Of a stretch of 64,000 bases of DNA, positions 1 to 9,315 are shown piece by piece. The stretch is from NCBI RefSeq assembly GCF_016756395.1, contig NZ_AP018365.1:310001-374000 (forward strand). Direction: 5' to 3'. Origin of the DNA: Streptomyces sp. SN-593 (GTDB lineage: Bacteria > Actinomycetota > Actinomycetes > Streptomycetales > Streptomycetaceae). The notes beneath the pieces were generated by a model. It saw nothing but the letters and a program-made list of their open reading frames with translations, searched no databases and had not been told where the DNA came from. The number at the start of each line of letters is the position of its first letter. Positions within the stretch are counted from its first letter, which is position 1. The position numbers and the translations under genes were made by a program.

Positions 1-702
1 GCCGGCGACCTCGCCTCGATCGTGGCCTCGGTCCGCGACGCCGCCCGGCGCGCGGAGGTCGTCCTGGTGAGCCTGCACTGCCACGAGGGCGTCGAGGACG
101 GCTGGTACCACGACCGGTCCGCCTCCTTCGTCGAGCACGCCGCGCGGGCCTGCATCGACGCGGGGGCGACCGCCTTCCTCGGGCACGGCCCCCACATGCT
201 GCGCGGTGTCGAGTTCCACCGCGGCCGGCCGATCTTCTACTCCCTGGGCAGCCTGCTCTACGAGTTCGAGATGGGCGAACGGCTGACCCCCGAGAACTAC
301 GCGGGCTACGGGCTCGGCCCGGACTCCCGGCCCTCCGACCTGCATCGGGGCAGGGCCCGCGACGAGGAGGGAACCCCGACCGGCTTCTACGGCGAGGCCC
401 GGTTCAGCCGGGGCGCGCTGGCCGTGCTCGACATCGACGACACCGGCCGCGCCGCGGGCGACCACCCGGGCGGCGAAGGGCCGAGGGTCCGGGTCGAACT
501 GGTCCCCACCGACCTCGGGCTCAACCGCGCCACGCCCTCCCGCCGGGGCATCCCGAGCCGCCCGGCGCCCGAGGAGGCCGCGGACGGCGTCGCCGAACTC
601 GCCCGGATGAGCGCCGCTTTCGGCACGCGGGTGGACTGGGACGCCGAGCGGGGCGTGGCCACGCTGCGGCCCGGGACCGGCGCCGCGGGGGCCGCCCGAT
701 GA
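1..702 (+). CDS. CapA-family metallophosphatase-like protein, 5' truncated by window edge
   Basis: The reading frame is open from base 1, so the start lies outside the window; about 233 C-terminal residues are present. Visible motifs fit the CapA (poly-gamma-glutamate synthesis-type, calcineurin-like fold) family: VVLVSLHCHEG, then ACIDAGATAFLGHGPHML followed by GRPIFYSLGSLLYEF, the usual histidine-bearing metal/phosphate-site segments and the IFYSLGN-like strand. The stop overlaps the ATG of the esterase (ATGA), so the two are translationally coupled. A second, complete CapA protein lies at 52515-53909. The biochemical role of non-capsule CapA proteins in Streptomyces is not established. The family call is firm; the activity is unknown. 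Confidence 0.85.
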   Translation, partial: AGDLASIVASVRDAARRAEVVLVSLHCHEGVEDGWYHDRSASFVEHAARACIDAGATAFLGHGPHMLRGVEFHRGRPIFYSLGSLLYEFEMGERLTPENYAGYGLGPDSRPSDLHRGRARDEEGTPTGFYGEARFSRGALAVLDIDDTGRAAGDHPGGEGPRVRVELVPTDLGLNRATPSRRGIPSRPAPEEAADGVAELARMSAAFGTRVDWDAERGVATLRPGTGAAGAAR

Positions 703-2252
703 CCGCCACCCGACGCCGGCCCCCCGGCGACCCCGCCGCACCGGTGATCGCCACCGGCGCCGGGGCGGTGCGCGGGCGGACCCGTGACGGGGTCACGCGC
801 TTCCGCCGCATCCCCTACGCCGTGGCGCCGGTCGGGCCGCTGCGCTTCAAGGCGCCCGTCGCGCACCCCGGCTGGTCCGGGGTGCGCGACGCCACCACGC
901 CCGGCCCGGTGGGCCAGCACGCGCCCGACTGGCTGGACACCCGGGTCGTGCGCGGCCACCCGCTGGTGGAGGACCCGCTCTACGTCAACGTGACGACGCC
1001 GGTGCCGGAACGCGGCGCGGGTTTGCCGGTGCTGGTCTGGATCCATGGCGGCGGCCTGATCTTCGGCTCGCCCAACGACCCCGACGACGAGCCGACCGCC
1101 ACCGCGGCGTCCGGTGTCGTGGTGGTGTCCCTGTCCTACCGGCTGGGCCTGGAGGGCTTCATGCCGGTGGGCGGCGGTGACGACAACCGCGGGCTGCGCG
1201 ACGTCCTCGCCGCGCTGGAGTGGGTCGCCGAGGAGATCGAGGCGTTCGGCGGCGATCCGTCCCGCGTGACGATCGCCGGCGTCTCGGCGGGGGGCTCCCT
1301 CGTGCTGGCGCTGCTGACGCTCCCGGCGGCCGGACGGCTGTTCCACGCGGCGATCAGCATGTCGGGGGCGCAGGAGTGCCTCTCCACGGCGGCGGCCGCA
1401 CAGGCCAGCACGTCGGCGTTCGAGCGCTACACCGGCACCGAGGCGAGCCTCGACGGCCTGCGCGACGTCTCCCCCGCCGAACTCCTCGCCTGGAGCCGGA
1501 CCCCCGCCGTGCGCCACCAGCCCGACCGCGCGCTGTGGATCGGGGTGCACCAGGACGGCGAGGCCGTGCCGGAGGACGTCGTCGAAGCGCTGGTCGCGGG
1601 GCGCGGGGCGCACGTGCCGGCGGTCCTCGCCTTCACGCGTGAGGAGAACGCGCACCGCAAGTGGGTGCCGGCCGCGTCCCTCGGTCCGGCGCGGGTGGCG
1701 TGGGAGCTCGGCCAGGTCGGTGTGCCGGCCGAGGCGACCGCCCGCTACCGGGCGCTCCACCCCGGGCTCGACGACGGCCGGCTGGTCGGCAGGGCCCGGG
1801 CCGAGACCAGCTTCCACGCGTTCGCGCTGCGGATCGCCGACGCGCGGGCCGCACGGGCGGGCGGGACGACTTGGGTGAGCCAGTTCGAGTGGACCGGGCC
1901 GGGCAGCGGCGCCACGGACGGGGTCGCCGCCCACGGTGCCGACGTCGCGCACTGGTTCGGCAACGGCGCGGCCGCCGGTGCCGCTCCGGGCTCGGTCTCC
2001 GGCCGGATGCAGGGGTCGCTGCGCGGCTTCCTGCACCGGCGCGATCCCGGCTGGGCGCCCTACGCCCCGCCCGATCGTGTCGTCCGCCGCTGGGACGACC
2101 CCGTACGCGACGAGCACGACCCGCTGGCGGACCTGCGCGCGTTCTGGGCCGGCCGCGACATCACCTGCCACTGGGCGGCGCCGGTCGACACCGACCGCGT
2201 CGAGGTCCGGCCGGGCGGCACGCGGGAGCCGTCGACCGGAGGCCGGCCGTGA
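699..2252 (+). CDS. Type-B carboxylesterase
   Basis: 517 residues, the normal length for carboxylesterase/lipase family type B. The oxyanion-hole motif HGGG is near residues 115-118, the nucleophile elbow is GVSAGG (Ser about residue 196), and the His-bearing AAHGADVAHWF segment lies near residue 412. An RIPYAVAPVGPLRF stretch near the N-terminus is the family's usual entry motif. No signal peptide is seen, so it is probably cytoplasmic. It overlaps the upstream CapA gene by 4 bp and the downstream dehydrogenase by 4 bp (GTGA). In this operon it plausibly hydrolyses an ester to release a 2-hydroxyacid for the next two enzymes; that role is inference. Confidence 0.9.
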   Translation: MTATRRRPPGDPAAPVIATGAGAVRGRTRDGVTRFRRIPYAVAPVGPLRFKAPVAHPGWSGVRDATTPGPVGQHAPDWLDTRVVRGHPLVEDPLYVNVTTPVPERGAGLPVLVWIHGGGLIFGSPNDPDDEPTATAASGVVVVSLSYRLGLEGFMPVGGGDDNRGLRDVLAALEWVAEEIEAFGGDPSRVTIAGVSAGGSLVLALLTLPAAGRLFHAAISMSGAQECLSTAAAAQASTSAFERYTGTEASLDGLRDVSPAELLAWSRTPAVRHQPDRALWIGVHQDGEAVPEDVVEALVAGRGAHVPAVLAFTREENAHRKWVPAASLGPARVAWELGQVGVPAEATARYRALHPGLDDGRLVGRARAETSFHAFALRIADARAARAGGTTWVSQFEWTGPGSGATDGVAAHGADVAHWFGNGAAAGAAPGSVSGRMQGSLRGFLHRRDPGWAPYAPPDRVVRRWDDPVRDEHDPLADLRAFWAGRDITCHWAAPVDTDRVEVRPGGTREPSTGGRP

Positions 2253-3214
2253 CGCGCGTCCTGACCACCGTCCAGGGGTTCGTCACGCAGTGCCCGGGCG
2301 CCGTGGAGCGGCTCGGCGCGGCCGGGTTCGACGTGGTCGAGCTCCCGTCGGCGGACGTCGACCGCCGCGACGACCTCGCCGACGTGGCCCACGTGATCGC
2401 CACCGGCGACCGGTGGGACGCGGCCCGGCTCGACCGGTTCCCGCGGCTGCGCCTGCTGCACCGCTTCGGCACCGGCTACGAGCGGATCGACCTGGCCGCG
2501 GCCGCCGCCCGGGGCGTGACGGTCAGCTACGCCCCGGGCGGCAACGCGCCGGCCGTCGCGGAGGCGACCGTCGCGATGATGATCACCGCTCTGCGGGGCC
2601 TGCACGAGATGGCCTCGGCCCTGGACCGCGGGCGGTGGGCGCCTCGCGCGGGCGGCGAGTTGTCGGGCCGGACCGTCGGTCTGTACGGCTTCGGCGCGGT
2701 CGCGCAGTCGGTCGCCCGGCTGCTGTCCGGCTTCGACGTCGAGTTGCTGGCCTGCACGCGCACGCCGGTCCCGGCCCTGGCCGGGAAGCTGGGCGTCACG
2801 CTGGTCCGCCCCGACGTCCTGCGCGCGCGCAGCGACGTCCTGAGCCTGCACCTGCCGGCCGTCCCGCGGGCCCCCGCGCTGGTGGACGCCGCGTTCCTGG
2901 CCGGGCTCCGCCCCGGTGCGGTCCTGGTGAACACCGCGCGGGGCGCGCTGATCGACGAGGGAGCCCTGCTGGCCGCGCTGGAGTCCGGGCGGCTGGCGGG
3001 TGCCGCCCTCGACGTGTTCGCCCGCGAGCCCGCCGAGCCGGGAGACCCGCTCCTGTCGCATCCCGCCGTCTACGCGCTGCCGCACGTGGGCGCCTCCAGC
3101 CACGAGACGTTCACCCGCAACGGCCGGACCGCCGCCGAGGCGGTGCTCGCCGCCGCCGCCGGACGCACGCCGCGCCATCCCCTCGCCGTGCCCGAGACCC
3201 AGGAGGCCCCGTGA
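2249..3214 (+). CDS. D-2-hydroxyacid dehydrogenase, NAD(P)-dependent
   Basis: GTG start overlapping the esterase stop; 321 residues, typical of the family. The Rossmann motif appears as GLYGFGAVAQSVARLL (about residue 146), with Ala in place of the third Gly. The catalytic trio is visible: Arg in VNTARGALIDEG (about 230), Glu in FAREPAEPGDP (about 260) and His in LPHVGASS (about 279). It reversibly reduces 2-oxoacids to D-2-hydroxyacids in the cytoplasm. The neighbouring FAD-linked oxidase would act on the same substrate class. The exact substrate (phosphoglycerate-like, glyoxylate-like or other) cannot be read from the sequence. Confidence 0.9.
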   Translation: MTRVLTTVQGFVTQCPGAVERLGAAGFDVVELPSADVDRRDDLADVAHVIATGDRWDAARLDRFPRLRLLHRFGTGYERIDLAAAAARGVTVSYAPGGNAPAVAEATVAMMITALRGLHEMASALDRGRWAPRAGGELSGRTVGLYGFGAVAQSVARLLSGFDVELLACTRTPVPALAGKLGVTLVRPDVLRARSDVLSLHLPAVPRAPALVDAAFLAGLRPGAVLVNTARGALIDEGALLAALESGRLAGAALDVFAREPAEPGDPLLSHPAVYALPHVGASSHETFTRNGRTAAEAVLAAAAGRTPRHPLAVPETQEAP

Positions 3215-4623
3215 CCACCGAGGGCCCGGCCCTGCTCGACGGCCTGCGGGCGGTGCTTGCGGCGAACGACGTCATCACCGACCCCGACCTCGTGGAGACG
3301 CACCGCCACGACCGGGCGCCGGGCCTCGGCGCCGGGCATCCGCTCGCCGTCGTACGGCCGCGCACCACCGGGCAGGTGGCCGCAGTGGTGCGCCTGGCCG
3401 TCGAGCACGGCGTGCCGATCGTGCCGCGCGGCGCGGGCTCCGGGCTGTCGGGCGGGTCGAACGCCGTCGAGGGCGCGCTGAGCGTGGTGCTCGACCGGAT
3501 GGACGCGATCGTGGAGATCGACCCGGTCGACGGCGTCGCCGTCGTGCAGCCCGGGGTGCTCAACGGCCGCCTGCGGGCGGCGGCCCGCGAGCACGGCCTC
3601 TGGTACGCGCCCGACCCCGCGAGCAGCGAGTTCTGCTCGATCGGCGGCAACGTCGCCACCAACGCGGGCGGGCTGTGCTGCGTGAAGTACGGCGTGACCC
3701 GCGACTGCGTGCTCGCGCTGGAGGTGGTGCTGCCGGACGGCTCCGTCACCCGGCTCGGCCACCGCTCGATCAAGGGCGTGGCCGGCTACGACCTGACCGG
3801 GTTGTTCGTGGGCAGCGAGGGGACGCTCGGCCTGATCACCGAGGCGACCGTACGGCTGCTCCCGCTGCCGGCCCCGGCGCGCACCGTCGTCGGCGTCCTG
3901 CCCTCGCTGGAGGCGGCCTCGGCGGCGGTGGGCACGATCGTCACGGCGATGCGGCCGAGCCTGCTGGAGCTGCTGGACCGCACCACGATGCGCGTCGTGG
4001 AGGAGTACCGGCCGCTCGGGCTCGACACCGGGGCCGCGGCGCTGCTCATCGGCCAGACCGACCAGCCCGGCGAGGCCGGGCGCGAGGAGGCCGTCCTGCT
4101 GGAGCGGGCCATGCGCGAGGCGGGCGCCACCGAGGTGGTGTCGTCCTCGGACCCGGCCGAGTCGGAGCTGCTGCTCGCCGCCCGCCGCCTGGCCTATCCG
4201 GCCTACGAACGCCTGGGCCGGCTGTTCCTGGAGGACGTGGCCGTGCCGCGCGGCCGGCTCGGCGAGCTGATCGCCCGGGTCGAGGCGCTCTCCGCCGACG
4301 GGCTGACCATCGGTACGTTCGGCCACGCCGGCGACGGGAACCTCCACCCCACGGTGGTGGCCCGGGCCGGGGACGAGGGCGCTCTCGCCGCGGCCTCCGC
4401 CGCCTTCGAGGCGATCATGGACGCCGCCCTGGAACTGGGCGGCACGGTGACGGGCGAACACGGGGTCGGCCTGCTGAAACGCGGCGGCCTCGCCCGGGAG
4501 CTCGACGCCGCCAACCGCCGGCTCCAGCGCGACATCAAGCGCGCCCTCGACCCGCGCGGCCTGTTCAACCCGGGAAAGGCGCTCGCCGCGGAGCCGCCCC
4601 GCCCCCGGGCGCCCCGCCCCTGA
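3211..4623 (+). CDS. FAD-binding oxidoreductase, GlcD/D-lactate dehydrogenase type
   Basis: GTG start overlapping the previous stop; 470 residues. The N-terminal half is a PCMH-type FAD domain (VPRGAGSGLSGG near residue 75, then SIGGNVATNAGG and GLFVGSEGTLGLITEATV). The C-terminal half is the FAD-oxidase C domain (GTFGHAGDGNLHPTV and GTVTGEHGVGLLKR, ending in the usual DPRGLFNPGK). It oxidises a D-2-hydroxyacid such as glycolate or D-lactate to the 2-oxoacid. It is the last gene of the coupled CapA-esterase-dehydrogenase-oxidase operon. No GlcE/GlcF partners follow, so it is probably the single-subunit form. Confidence 0.92.
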   Translation: MTTEGPALLDGLRAVLAANDVITDPDLVETHRHDRAPGLGAGHPLAVVRPRTTGQVAAVVRLAVEHGVPIVPRGAGSGLSGGSNAVEGALSVVLDRMDAIVEIDPVDGVAVVQPGVLNGRLRAAAREHGLWYAPDPASSEFCSIGGNVATNAGGLCCVKYGVTRDCVLALEVVLPDGSVTRLGHRSIKGVAGYDLTGLFVGSEGTLGLITEATVRLLPLPAPARTVVGVLPSLEAASAAVGTIVTAMRPSLLELLDRTTMRVVEEYRPLGLDTGAAALLIGQTDQPGEAGREEAVLLERAMREAGATEVVSSSDPAESELLLAARRLAYPAYERLGRLFLEDVAVPRGRLGELIARVEALSADGLTIGTFGHAGDGNLHPTVVARAGDEGALAAASAAFEAIMDAALELGGTVTGEHGVGLLKRGGLARELDAANRRLQRDIKRALDPRGLFNPGKALAAEPPRPRAPRP

Positions 4624-4784
4624 CAGCACCCCGGTGACCGACACGGCCCGTTGCCGGCTTTGCCGGGACCCCGACGACGCGACCGCCTTCGAGCCGCGCC
4701 ACGTGCCGCGATGTCCGGAAGCGTCGACGCGTTGCAGGACGCGGCCCCCTCCACCCGCAGCCGTGACCGCCCGGGGCGGCTCCG

Positions 4785-5909
4785 CTACGGCGAAGCGCAC
4801 GTCCGCGCGAGGGCGCGCCGGACCTCGGCGGCGGGGAACGGGGTGCGCTTGCTCCGTGTGAGGAGGCGGTGGTGGAAGTCGTCCACGACGAGGGCGTGCC
4901 GGGCGTGCCGGTCGACGACCGCGCTGATGTCGGCGGGAACGCCGTCGGGTCTGCGCCCCTCCACCCACGCGCGCAGGAACGCTCCGTGCTCGCTGCCGCC
5001 CCGGACGCTGTCCGGCAGATGGTGGCGAAGCAGGTGGCCCAGAGCACGGCAGCGGTCGTACACCAGATGGTCGGCGAGGAACCCGGCCTCCTGTGTGGAG
5101 AGTTCGAACGCGCGGCTCGACGCGAGGCCGAAGTCCGCGAAGTAGACCCGCCGGCCGTCGGTGAGCAGGTTGGCGAAGTGCGCGTCGAAGTGGACCAGCC
5201 CGCGCGCGCTCATGAACTCCGTTCCCCTGAGCAGCTCGTCCTCGACCCACCGGTAGGACGGGGCTCCCGGTGGGTCCGGCCGGGCCGCGTCCCGCCTCCG
5301 CCCGAGCAGGTCGGCGAGCGTCTGGGGCACGTACTCCAGGAAGAGCACCAGGCTGAAGGCGGACCGGCCGATGGCCTCCAGCCGACGGCGCACGGCCGGC
5401 GACCCGTCCCAGTGGGCGACGGCGCCCTCGATGCCGCCGAACTCGTCGGCGAAGCCGCTGGGAGCACGGTCGGGCAGGATCCGCCAGTGCTACAGGAGGG
5501 GGAACCCCGCGTACTCGTCCTTCAGGACCCAGCCCGTGGTCATGAGGTGGGCCGCCAGCTCGCGCCAGGCGCCGAACCCCGCCGACCCCACTCCGTACTG
5601 GTAGAAGAGGGGGAGCTCGAAGACGTTCGCGGTCGACCGTCGGTGCTCCGGCCGCAACTCGGTGTCGGTCAGGGGGACCCGCTTGACGAAGACCCGCCGC
5701 CCCTCGACGTCCATCTCCGCCGCCCGCCCGCCGATACCGGAGCCGAGTCCCGGCGCGGCGGCCACGGCGTCCGCGAGGCGCCGATCGCTGAACAGGGACA
5801 GCCGTGCTCCCACGGTCGCGTACGCGAAGACGCGCGCGGCGTGATCCGACGAGGTCTCCTCCTTTGTCGGGGGCTCCAGCGGAGCATCAGGACTCACACC
5901 GCAGATCAT
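4785..5909 (-). pseudogene. Protein-kinase-fold protein interrupted by an in-frame amber codon
   Basis: From an ATG at 5909 the frame runs to a TAG at 5492-5490 (ending EYAGFPLL), then continues in the same frame with HWRILPDRAPSG to a stop at 4785, about 373 residues in all. The N-terminal part has a candidate ATP lysine (RRVFVKRVPL). The part after the stop has a kinase-like catalytic loop (GLVHFDAHFANLL) and a DFG segment (VYFADFGLAS). A single base change would turn the TAG into CAG, TAC or TGG. No frameshift is present and coding character is unchanged across the stop. It is most simply a recent nonsense mutation; read-through or a sequencing error are alternatives. Substrate unknown. 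A purine-rich GGAGGTGAGG precedes the chosen start. Confidence 0.75.
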
Positions 5910-5987
5910 GCCAGCCGGCCTCACCTCCGCCCCGGGACAATCCGCCGGCAACCGCGGGCGGGGTGGGGACCGGGGCTGGCGGGTGGG

Positions 5988-6242
5988 CTACGGCCGGTCG
6001 GTGGAGCGGAGTCGGTGGAGGCAGCCGAGGGGGTCGGGGCGGGCGTCGTCCTTGCCGTGGTCGCCCTCGGCCGACGCGCCCTCGGGGCAGTCGGGGTTGC
6101 GGCAGGTGCCGGGCTCCCACACGGGGACGACGATGCCCATCGTCTTGTACCGGGTGACCTCCTCCGCCACGGGCCGGCCGCAGACGGGGCACGCGGGCCC
6201 GGTGTCCGGGTCCGCCGCACGCTGGCTTCCGGCCGTACCCAT
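5988..6242 (-). CDS. Small zinc-ribbon-like protein
   Basis: 84 residues from the ATG at 6242. Four cysteines in two pairs, ACPVCGRPV near residue 19 and GTCRNPDCPEG near residue 50, look like a zinc ribbon; the C-terminal third is acidic and charged. It lies 78 bp upstream of the broken kinase-like gene on the same strand and may be co-transcribed with it. A GAAAGG about 14 bases upstream is the only Shine-Dalgarno candidate, so the exact start is uncertain. No specific function is recognised. Confidence 0.6.
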   Translation of the reverse strand: MGTAGSQRAADPDTGPACPVCGRPVAEEVTRYKTMGIVVPVWEPGTCRNPDCPEGASAEGDHGKDDARPDPLGCLHRLRSTDRP

Positions 6243-6363
6243 ATGTCCATGATACGTACCTTTCGCCCCTCCTCGCGGGCCCCGGCGGGCGCCTGGCGTC
6301 CGGCCCGCGACCGCCGCGCGCCCCGGCCGACCCACCGGCCCCGGCGCCCCGAGAAAGGCACCC

Positions 6364-6744
6364 GTGCACCGGAGCCGTGGCCACGCCCTGGTCATCGACG
6401 CCCGGGAGTCAACCGCCGCCGAGGCGGCGGACTTCCGGGCGGCGGCCCTGGGCGCCACCGCCCGCCCGTTCCCGCCGGCACCGCAGTTCACCACGCACCA
6501 CCGGGCCCTGCCGGGTCTGGTCGCCGCCGTCCAGGCGGTCGACGACACCCCGCGGACGCACCTGGACGTCGAGACCGACGACGTGGTGGCGGAGACCGCG
6601 CGCCTGACCGCGCTGGGCGCCGAGGAGGTCTCGCGGTGGCAGGAGCGCCGCGTGCTGCGGGCACCCGGCGGTCACCTGCTCCGCGTCCTGCCCGTGGAGA
6701 GCGACGCCGGTGCCTTCCGGGCGCAGGGCAGGGTCTGGCCCTGA
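6364..6744 (+). CDS. VOC-superfamily (glyoxalase/bleomycin-resistance fold) protein
   Basis: 126 residues with one VOC-like beta-alpha-beta module pair: HALVIDAREST at the N-terminus, AADFRAAALGATARP resembling the helix before strand 2, and THLDVETDDVVAETARLTALGAEEV then LRAPGGHLLRVLPVE at the C-terminal metal-site end. It is divergent from the zinc-ribbon gene. The family covers dioxygenases, isomerases and antibiotic-binding proteins; nothing here fixes the activity. Confidence 0.7.
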   Translation: MHRSRGHALVIDARESTAAEAADFRAAALGATARPFPPAPQFTTHHRALPGLVAAVQAVDDTPRTHLDVETDDVVAETARLTALGAEEVSRWQERRVLRAPGGHLLRVLPVESDAGAFRAQGRVWP

Positions 6745-6886
6745 CCGCGCACGGGGCGGCGTGAACCCGTCGCACGCGGCGCACCGCGCGCCCGTACGCC
6801 GCCGCCCGCCCTGCCGATCGTCCGGTCGCAGCCACCCGCCGCGCGGGACCGGCCCGCCCGACGGAACCGGCCCGCCCGACGGGCCA

Positions 6887-7705
6887 TCAGGCCGGCAGGC
6901 CCCCGACGGCCGGGCGGAGTTGGAGGAAGTGGCGGTCGCCGTGGTGCCAGGCGCGGGTCGTCGTCCATCCCGCCCGGCCGGCGTGGCGGCGCAGCGCCGC
7001 GGGGCCGACGCGCGCCCACGGGAACGGGCTGCCGACGCCGCCGCGGCCGTCGTCGAGGCGCACCTCGCACCGCTCGTCCACGTCCACGGCCGCGGCTTCG
7101 GCGACCAGGCTGCCGCCGGGAGCGAGCAGGGCGGCGACGCGGTGCAGCAGCGCCGCGGGGTCGCCGCCGATGCCGATGTTGCCGTCGAGGAGGAGCACGG
7201 TGTTCCACCCGCCTTCCTCGGGCAGCGGGTGGAAGACGGAGCGGCACAGGGCGGCACCGCCGCGCAGGACGGTCCGGGCCACCGCGGCGGGGCTGACGTC
7301 GACGCCGAGGGCGCGGTGGCCGCGACCGGACAGGGCGGCCACCAGCCGGCCGGGCCCGCAGCCGATGTCCAGGACGGCGCCGCTGCACTGCGCGAGCACG
7401 CTCTCGTCGGTGGCGTCGGCGTCGGCGAGCCACCGGTCGAGGTCGAGCGGCAGCAGCCAGCCGTCGGGCCGGCGCAGGAAGAGCGGGCCGGCTCCCGCGC
7501 GCAGCGCACGGGCGTACGCGTCGTCGCCCCACGTCGGTCCGGTCGGGACGGTGCCGGCGGCCGCCGGACCACCGGGGCCGCCCGCCCGGTCGGAGGCGGG
7601 ACGCGGCCCGCCCAGTCGCCCGGCCGGTCGCCCGGCCGACTGCCCGCCTCCTCGGGCGGCCGCGGCCGGGGCGCCGGCCACCGTGCCCGTCGTCGTGCCG
7701 CTCAT
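6887..7705 (-). CDS. Class I SAM-dependent methyltransferase
   Basis: 272 residues. The SAM-binding motif I is VLDIGCGPGRLVAAL at about residue 110, followed by the motif II acidic strand (ALGVDVSPAAV). The first 55 residues are a low-complexity Gly/Ala/Pro leader. The ATG overlaps the stop of the DUF2064 gene (ATGA), making it the last gene of a three-gene unit GT2 - DUF2064 - methyltransferase. It probably methylates a sugar or lipid-linked intermediate made by this block; the acceptor is unknown. Confidence 0.85.
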   Translation of the reverse strand: MSGTTTGTVAGAPAAAARGGGQSAGRPAGRLGGPRPASDRAGGPGGPAAAGTVPTGPTWGDDAYARALRAGAGPLFLRRPDGWLLPLDLDRWLADADATDESVLAQCSGAVLDIGCGPGRLVAALSGRGHRALGVDVSPAAVARTVLRGGAALCRSVFHPLPEEGGWNTVLLLDGNIGIGGDPAALLHRVAALLAPGGSLVAEAAAVDVDERCEVRLDDGRGGVGSPFPWARVGPAALRRHAGRAGWTTTRAWHHGDRHFLQLRPAVGGLPA

Positions 7706-8331
7706 CGCGCCCCCTCGGGCACGCCGGTGATGCTGCGGTACAGGGCGGCGAACCGGGTCGCCGGGGCGAGGGCGGCGACCTCGAGCGCGTCGGCGGCGGT
7801 GTCCACGTCACGCAGTTCCGGCAGCCGGCCCGTGCGCAGCCCCGCGGCACGCAGCCGCGCCTCCAGGAGCGCGCCCGTCCGCGGCTGCGACATCGGCACG
7901 CCGAGCAGCAGCGACGGGTCGGGAACGGCGAGTCCCAGCGCCCAGAAGCCGCCGTCCGCGGCCGGCCCGAACCAGGCGTCGTGGTCGGTGAAGTCCGCAC
8001 CCGCGCACAGGAGTTCGGGGGTGACCTGCGGGGTGTCCATGCCGATCAGCAGCGCGGGTCCCGTGCAGTCGGCGAACGCCGCGGCGAGCCGCTGGTCCAG
8101 GCCGCCGCCGACCTGCGGAAGGACCGTGAACCCCGGCGGCAGCCAGGGCCCCGGTTCGCCCGCGAGGACCAGGACCCGCCGGGCGGCGGGTACGGCGGCC
8201 AGCGCGGCGAGCGAGTCGGCCAGCGCGGCCCGCGCCAGCTCCGCCGCCTCCTGTGGTGAGAAGGGCGGCGTCAGGCGGGTCTTGACCCGGCCGGGCACCG
8301 GCTCCTTCGCGATGATCATCAGGTCGGTCAT
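7702..8331 (-). CDS. DUF2064 / TIGR04282-type nucleotidyl or glycosyl transferase
   Basis: 209 residues. The N-terminal LMIIAKEPVPGRVKTRLTP is the hallmark of the DUF2064 GT-A-like family, with LLIGMDTPQVTPELL carrying the conserved GxDxP segment and WFGPAADGGFWALGL the G-x-DGG loop. It overlaps the GT2 gene upstream and the methyltransferase downstream by 4 bp each. The family resembles molybdenum-cofactor-type and sugar nucleotidyltransferases and usually sits beside GT2 enzymes, as here. Substrate not established. Confidence 0.87.
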   Translation of the reverse strand: MTDLMIIAKEPVPGRVKTRLTPPFSPQEAAELARAALADSLAALAAVPAARRVLVLAGEPGPWLPPGFTVLPQVGGGLDQRLAAAFADCTGPALLIGMDTPQVTPELLCAGADFTDHDAWFGPAADGGFWALGLAVPDPSLLLGVPMSQPRTGALLEARLRAAGLRTGRLPELRDVDTAADALEVAALAPATRFAALYRSITGVPEGAR

Positions 8332-9308
8332 CGCGCGCGCCCTCCCCCGGCGGTGTCCGCGCCCGAGCGAGCGGGCGCGACCGGACCGTGCGGCGCCCCG
8401 GGGTGGGGCGGTTCGCCGGGGTGGGACGGTTCGCCGCGGTCGAACAGCGCCGCCTCGCCGTGCGCCGCCGCGTCCCCGAGGCGCGCAGCTCCCGTGCCGG
8501 TGCCGCCCTCACAGGTGCGGCGCCGACCGTGGGACCCGTACTCGCCGCCCGGCCGGTCCGCCGTGGCCGGCGCGGGAGCGGGCACCGGCGCCGGAGGGGC
8601 GGAGGACGCCGGACGCGCCGGTCGGGCGTGCGCCAGGGGCGCCGTGGCGGGCTCCGCGAGCACCTTCCGCATGTCCCGGACCGCGTGCCAGGTGCCGCGC
8701 CAGGTCCCGGTCACCTTCGACGTGCCGGTACGCGGCAGGTACGGCACGTCCGTCTCGCGCACCCGCCAGCCGGCGTCGGCGGCGCGCACCACCATCTGGA
8801 GGGGGTAGCCGCTGCGCCGGTCGGTGAGGTCGAGGGCGAGCAGCGCCTCCCGGCGGGCGGCCCGCATCGGACCGAGGTCGCGCAGGCGCAGCCCCGTACG
8901 GCGGCGCAGCAGGTGGGAGAGTGCCGCGTTGCCGGCCCGCGCGTGCGCCGGCCAGGCACCGCGGCCGACCGGGCGGCGCCGGCCCAGCACCAGGTCGGTG
9001 CGGCCGGCGGCGATCTCCCGGACGAACCCGGTCAGCAGCCCGGGGTCGAGGGAGGCGTCGCAGTCGCAGAAGCACACGGTGGCGGCGGTGGCGGCGAGCA
9101 GGCCCGCGTGGCAGGCGGCGCCGAAGCCGCGCCGCGGCTCGTGCACCACCGTCGCCCCGAGCGCGCGGGCGACCTCGGCGGAGCCGTCGTCCGAGCCGTT
9201 GTCCACGACCACGGCCCGCCAGCCGGCGGGGATCCGTTCGAGGACCCAGGGCAGGGCGGCGGCCTCGTTGAGGCAGGGCAGGACGACATCGACGGAATCA
9301 GCAGTCAC
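8328..9308 (-). CDS. Family 2 glycosyltransferase with Pro/Ala-rich tail
   Basis: 326 residues from a GTG at 9308. The GT-A core starts VDVVLPCLNEAAALPWVL, with VVVDNGSDDGS and FCDCDASLDPG as the nucleotide-sugar/metal loops, typical of dolichol-phosphate-mannose-synthase-like GT2 enzymes. The last 90 residues are low-complexity and probably disordered. No Shine-Dalgarno is visible. Instead TACGGT sits 7 bases before the GTG, as in a leaderless transcript, which supports this start. It heads the GT2-DUF2064-methyltransferase unit. Confidence 0.88.
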   Translation of the reverse strand: MTADSVDVVLPCLNEAAALPWVLERIPAGWRAVVVDNGSDDGSAEVARALGATVVHEPRRGFGAACHAGLLAATAATVCFCDCDASLDPGLLTGFVREIAAGRTDLVLGRRRPVGRGAWPAHARAGNAALSHLLRRRTGLRLRDLGPMRAARREALLALDLTDRRSGYPLQMVVRAADAGWRVRETDVPYLPRTGTSKVTGTWRGTWHAVRDMRKVLAEPATAPLAHARPARPASSAPPAPVPAPAPATADRPGGEYGSHGRRRTCEGGTGTGAARLGDAAAHGEAALFDRGEPSHPGEPPHPGAPHGPVAPARSGADTAGGGRAR

Positions 9309-9315
9309 CTGCGCC

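Noticed and set aside
5475..5490. A GGCAGGATCCGCCAG stretch resembling the dispersed hairpin repeat.
   Set aside because: It lies inside the coding sequence of the kinase-like gene (HWRILPD) and matches only partly, so it is treated as coincidence.
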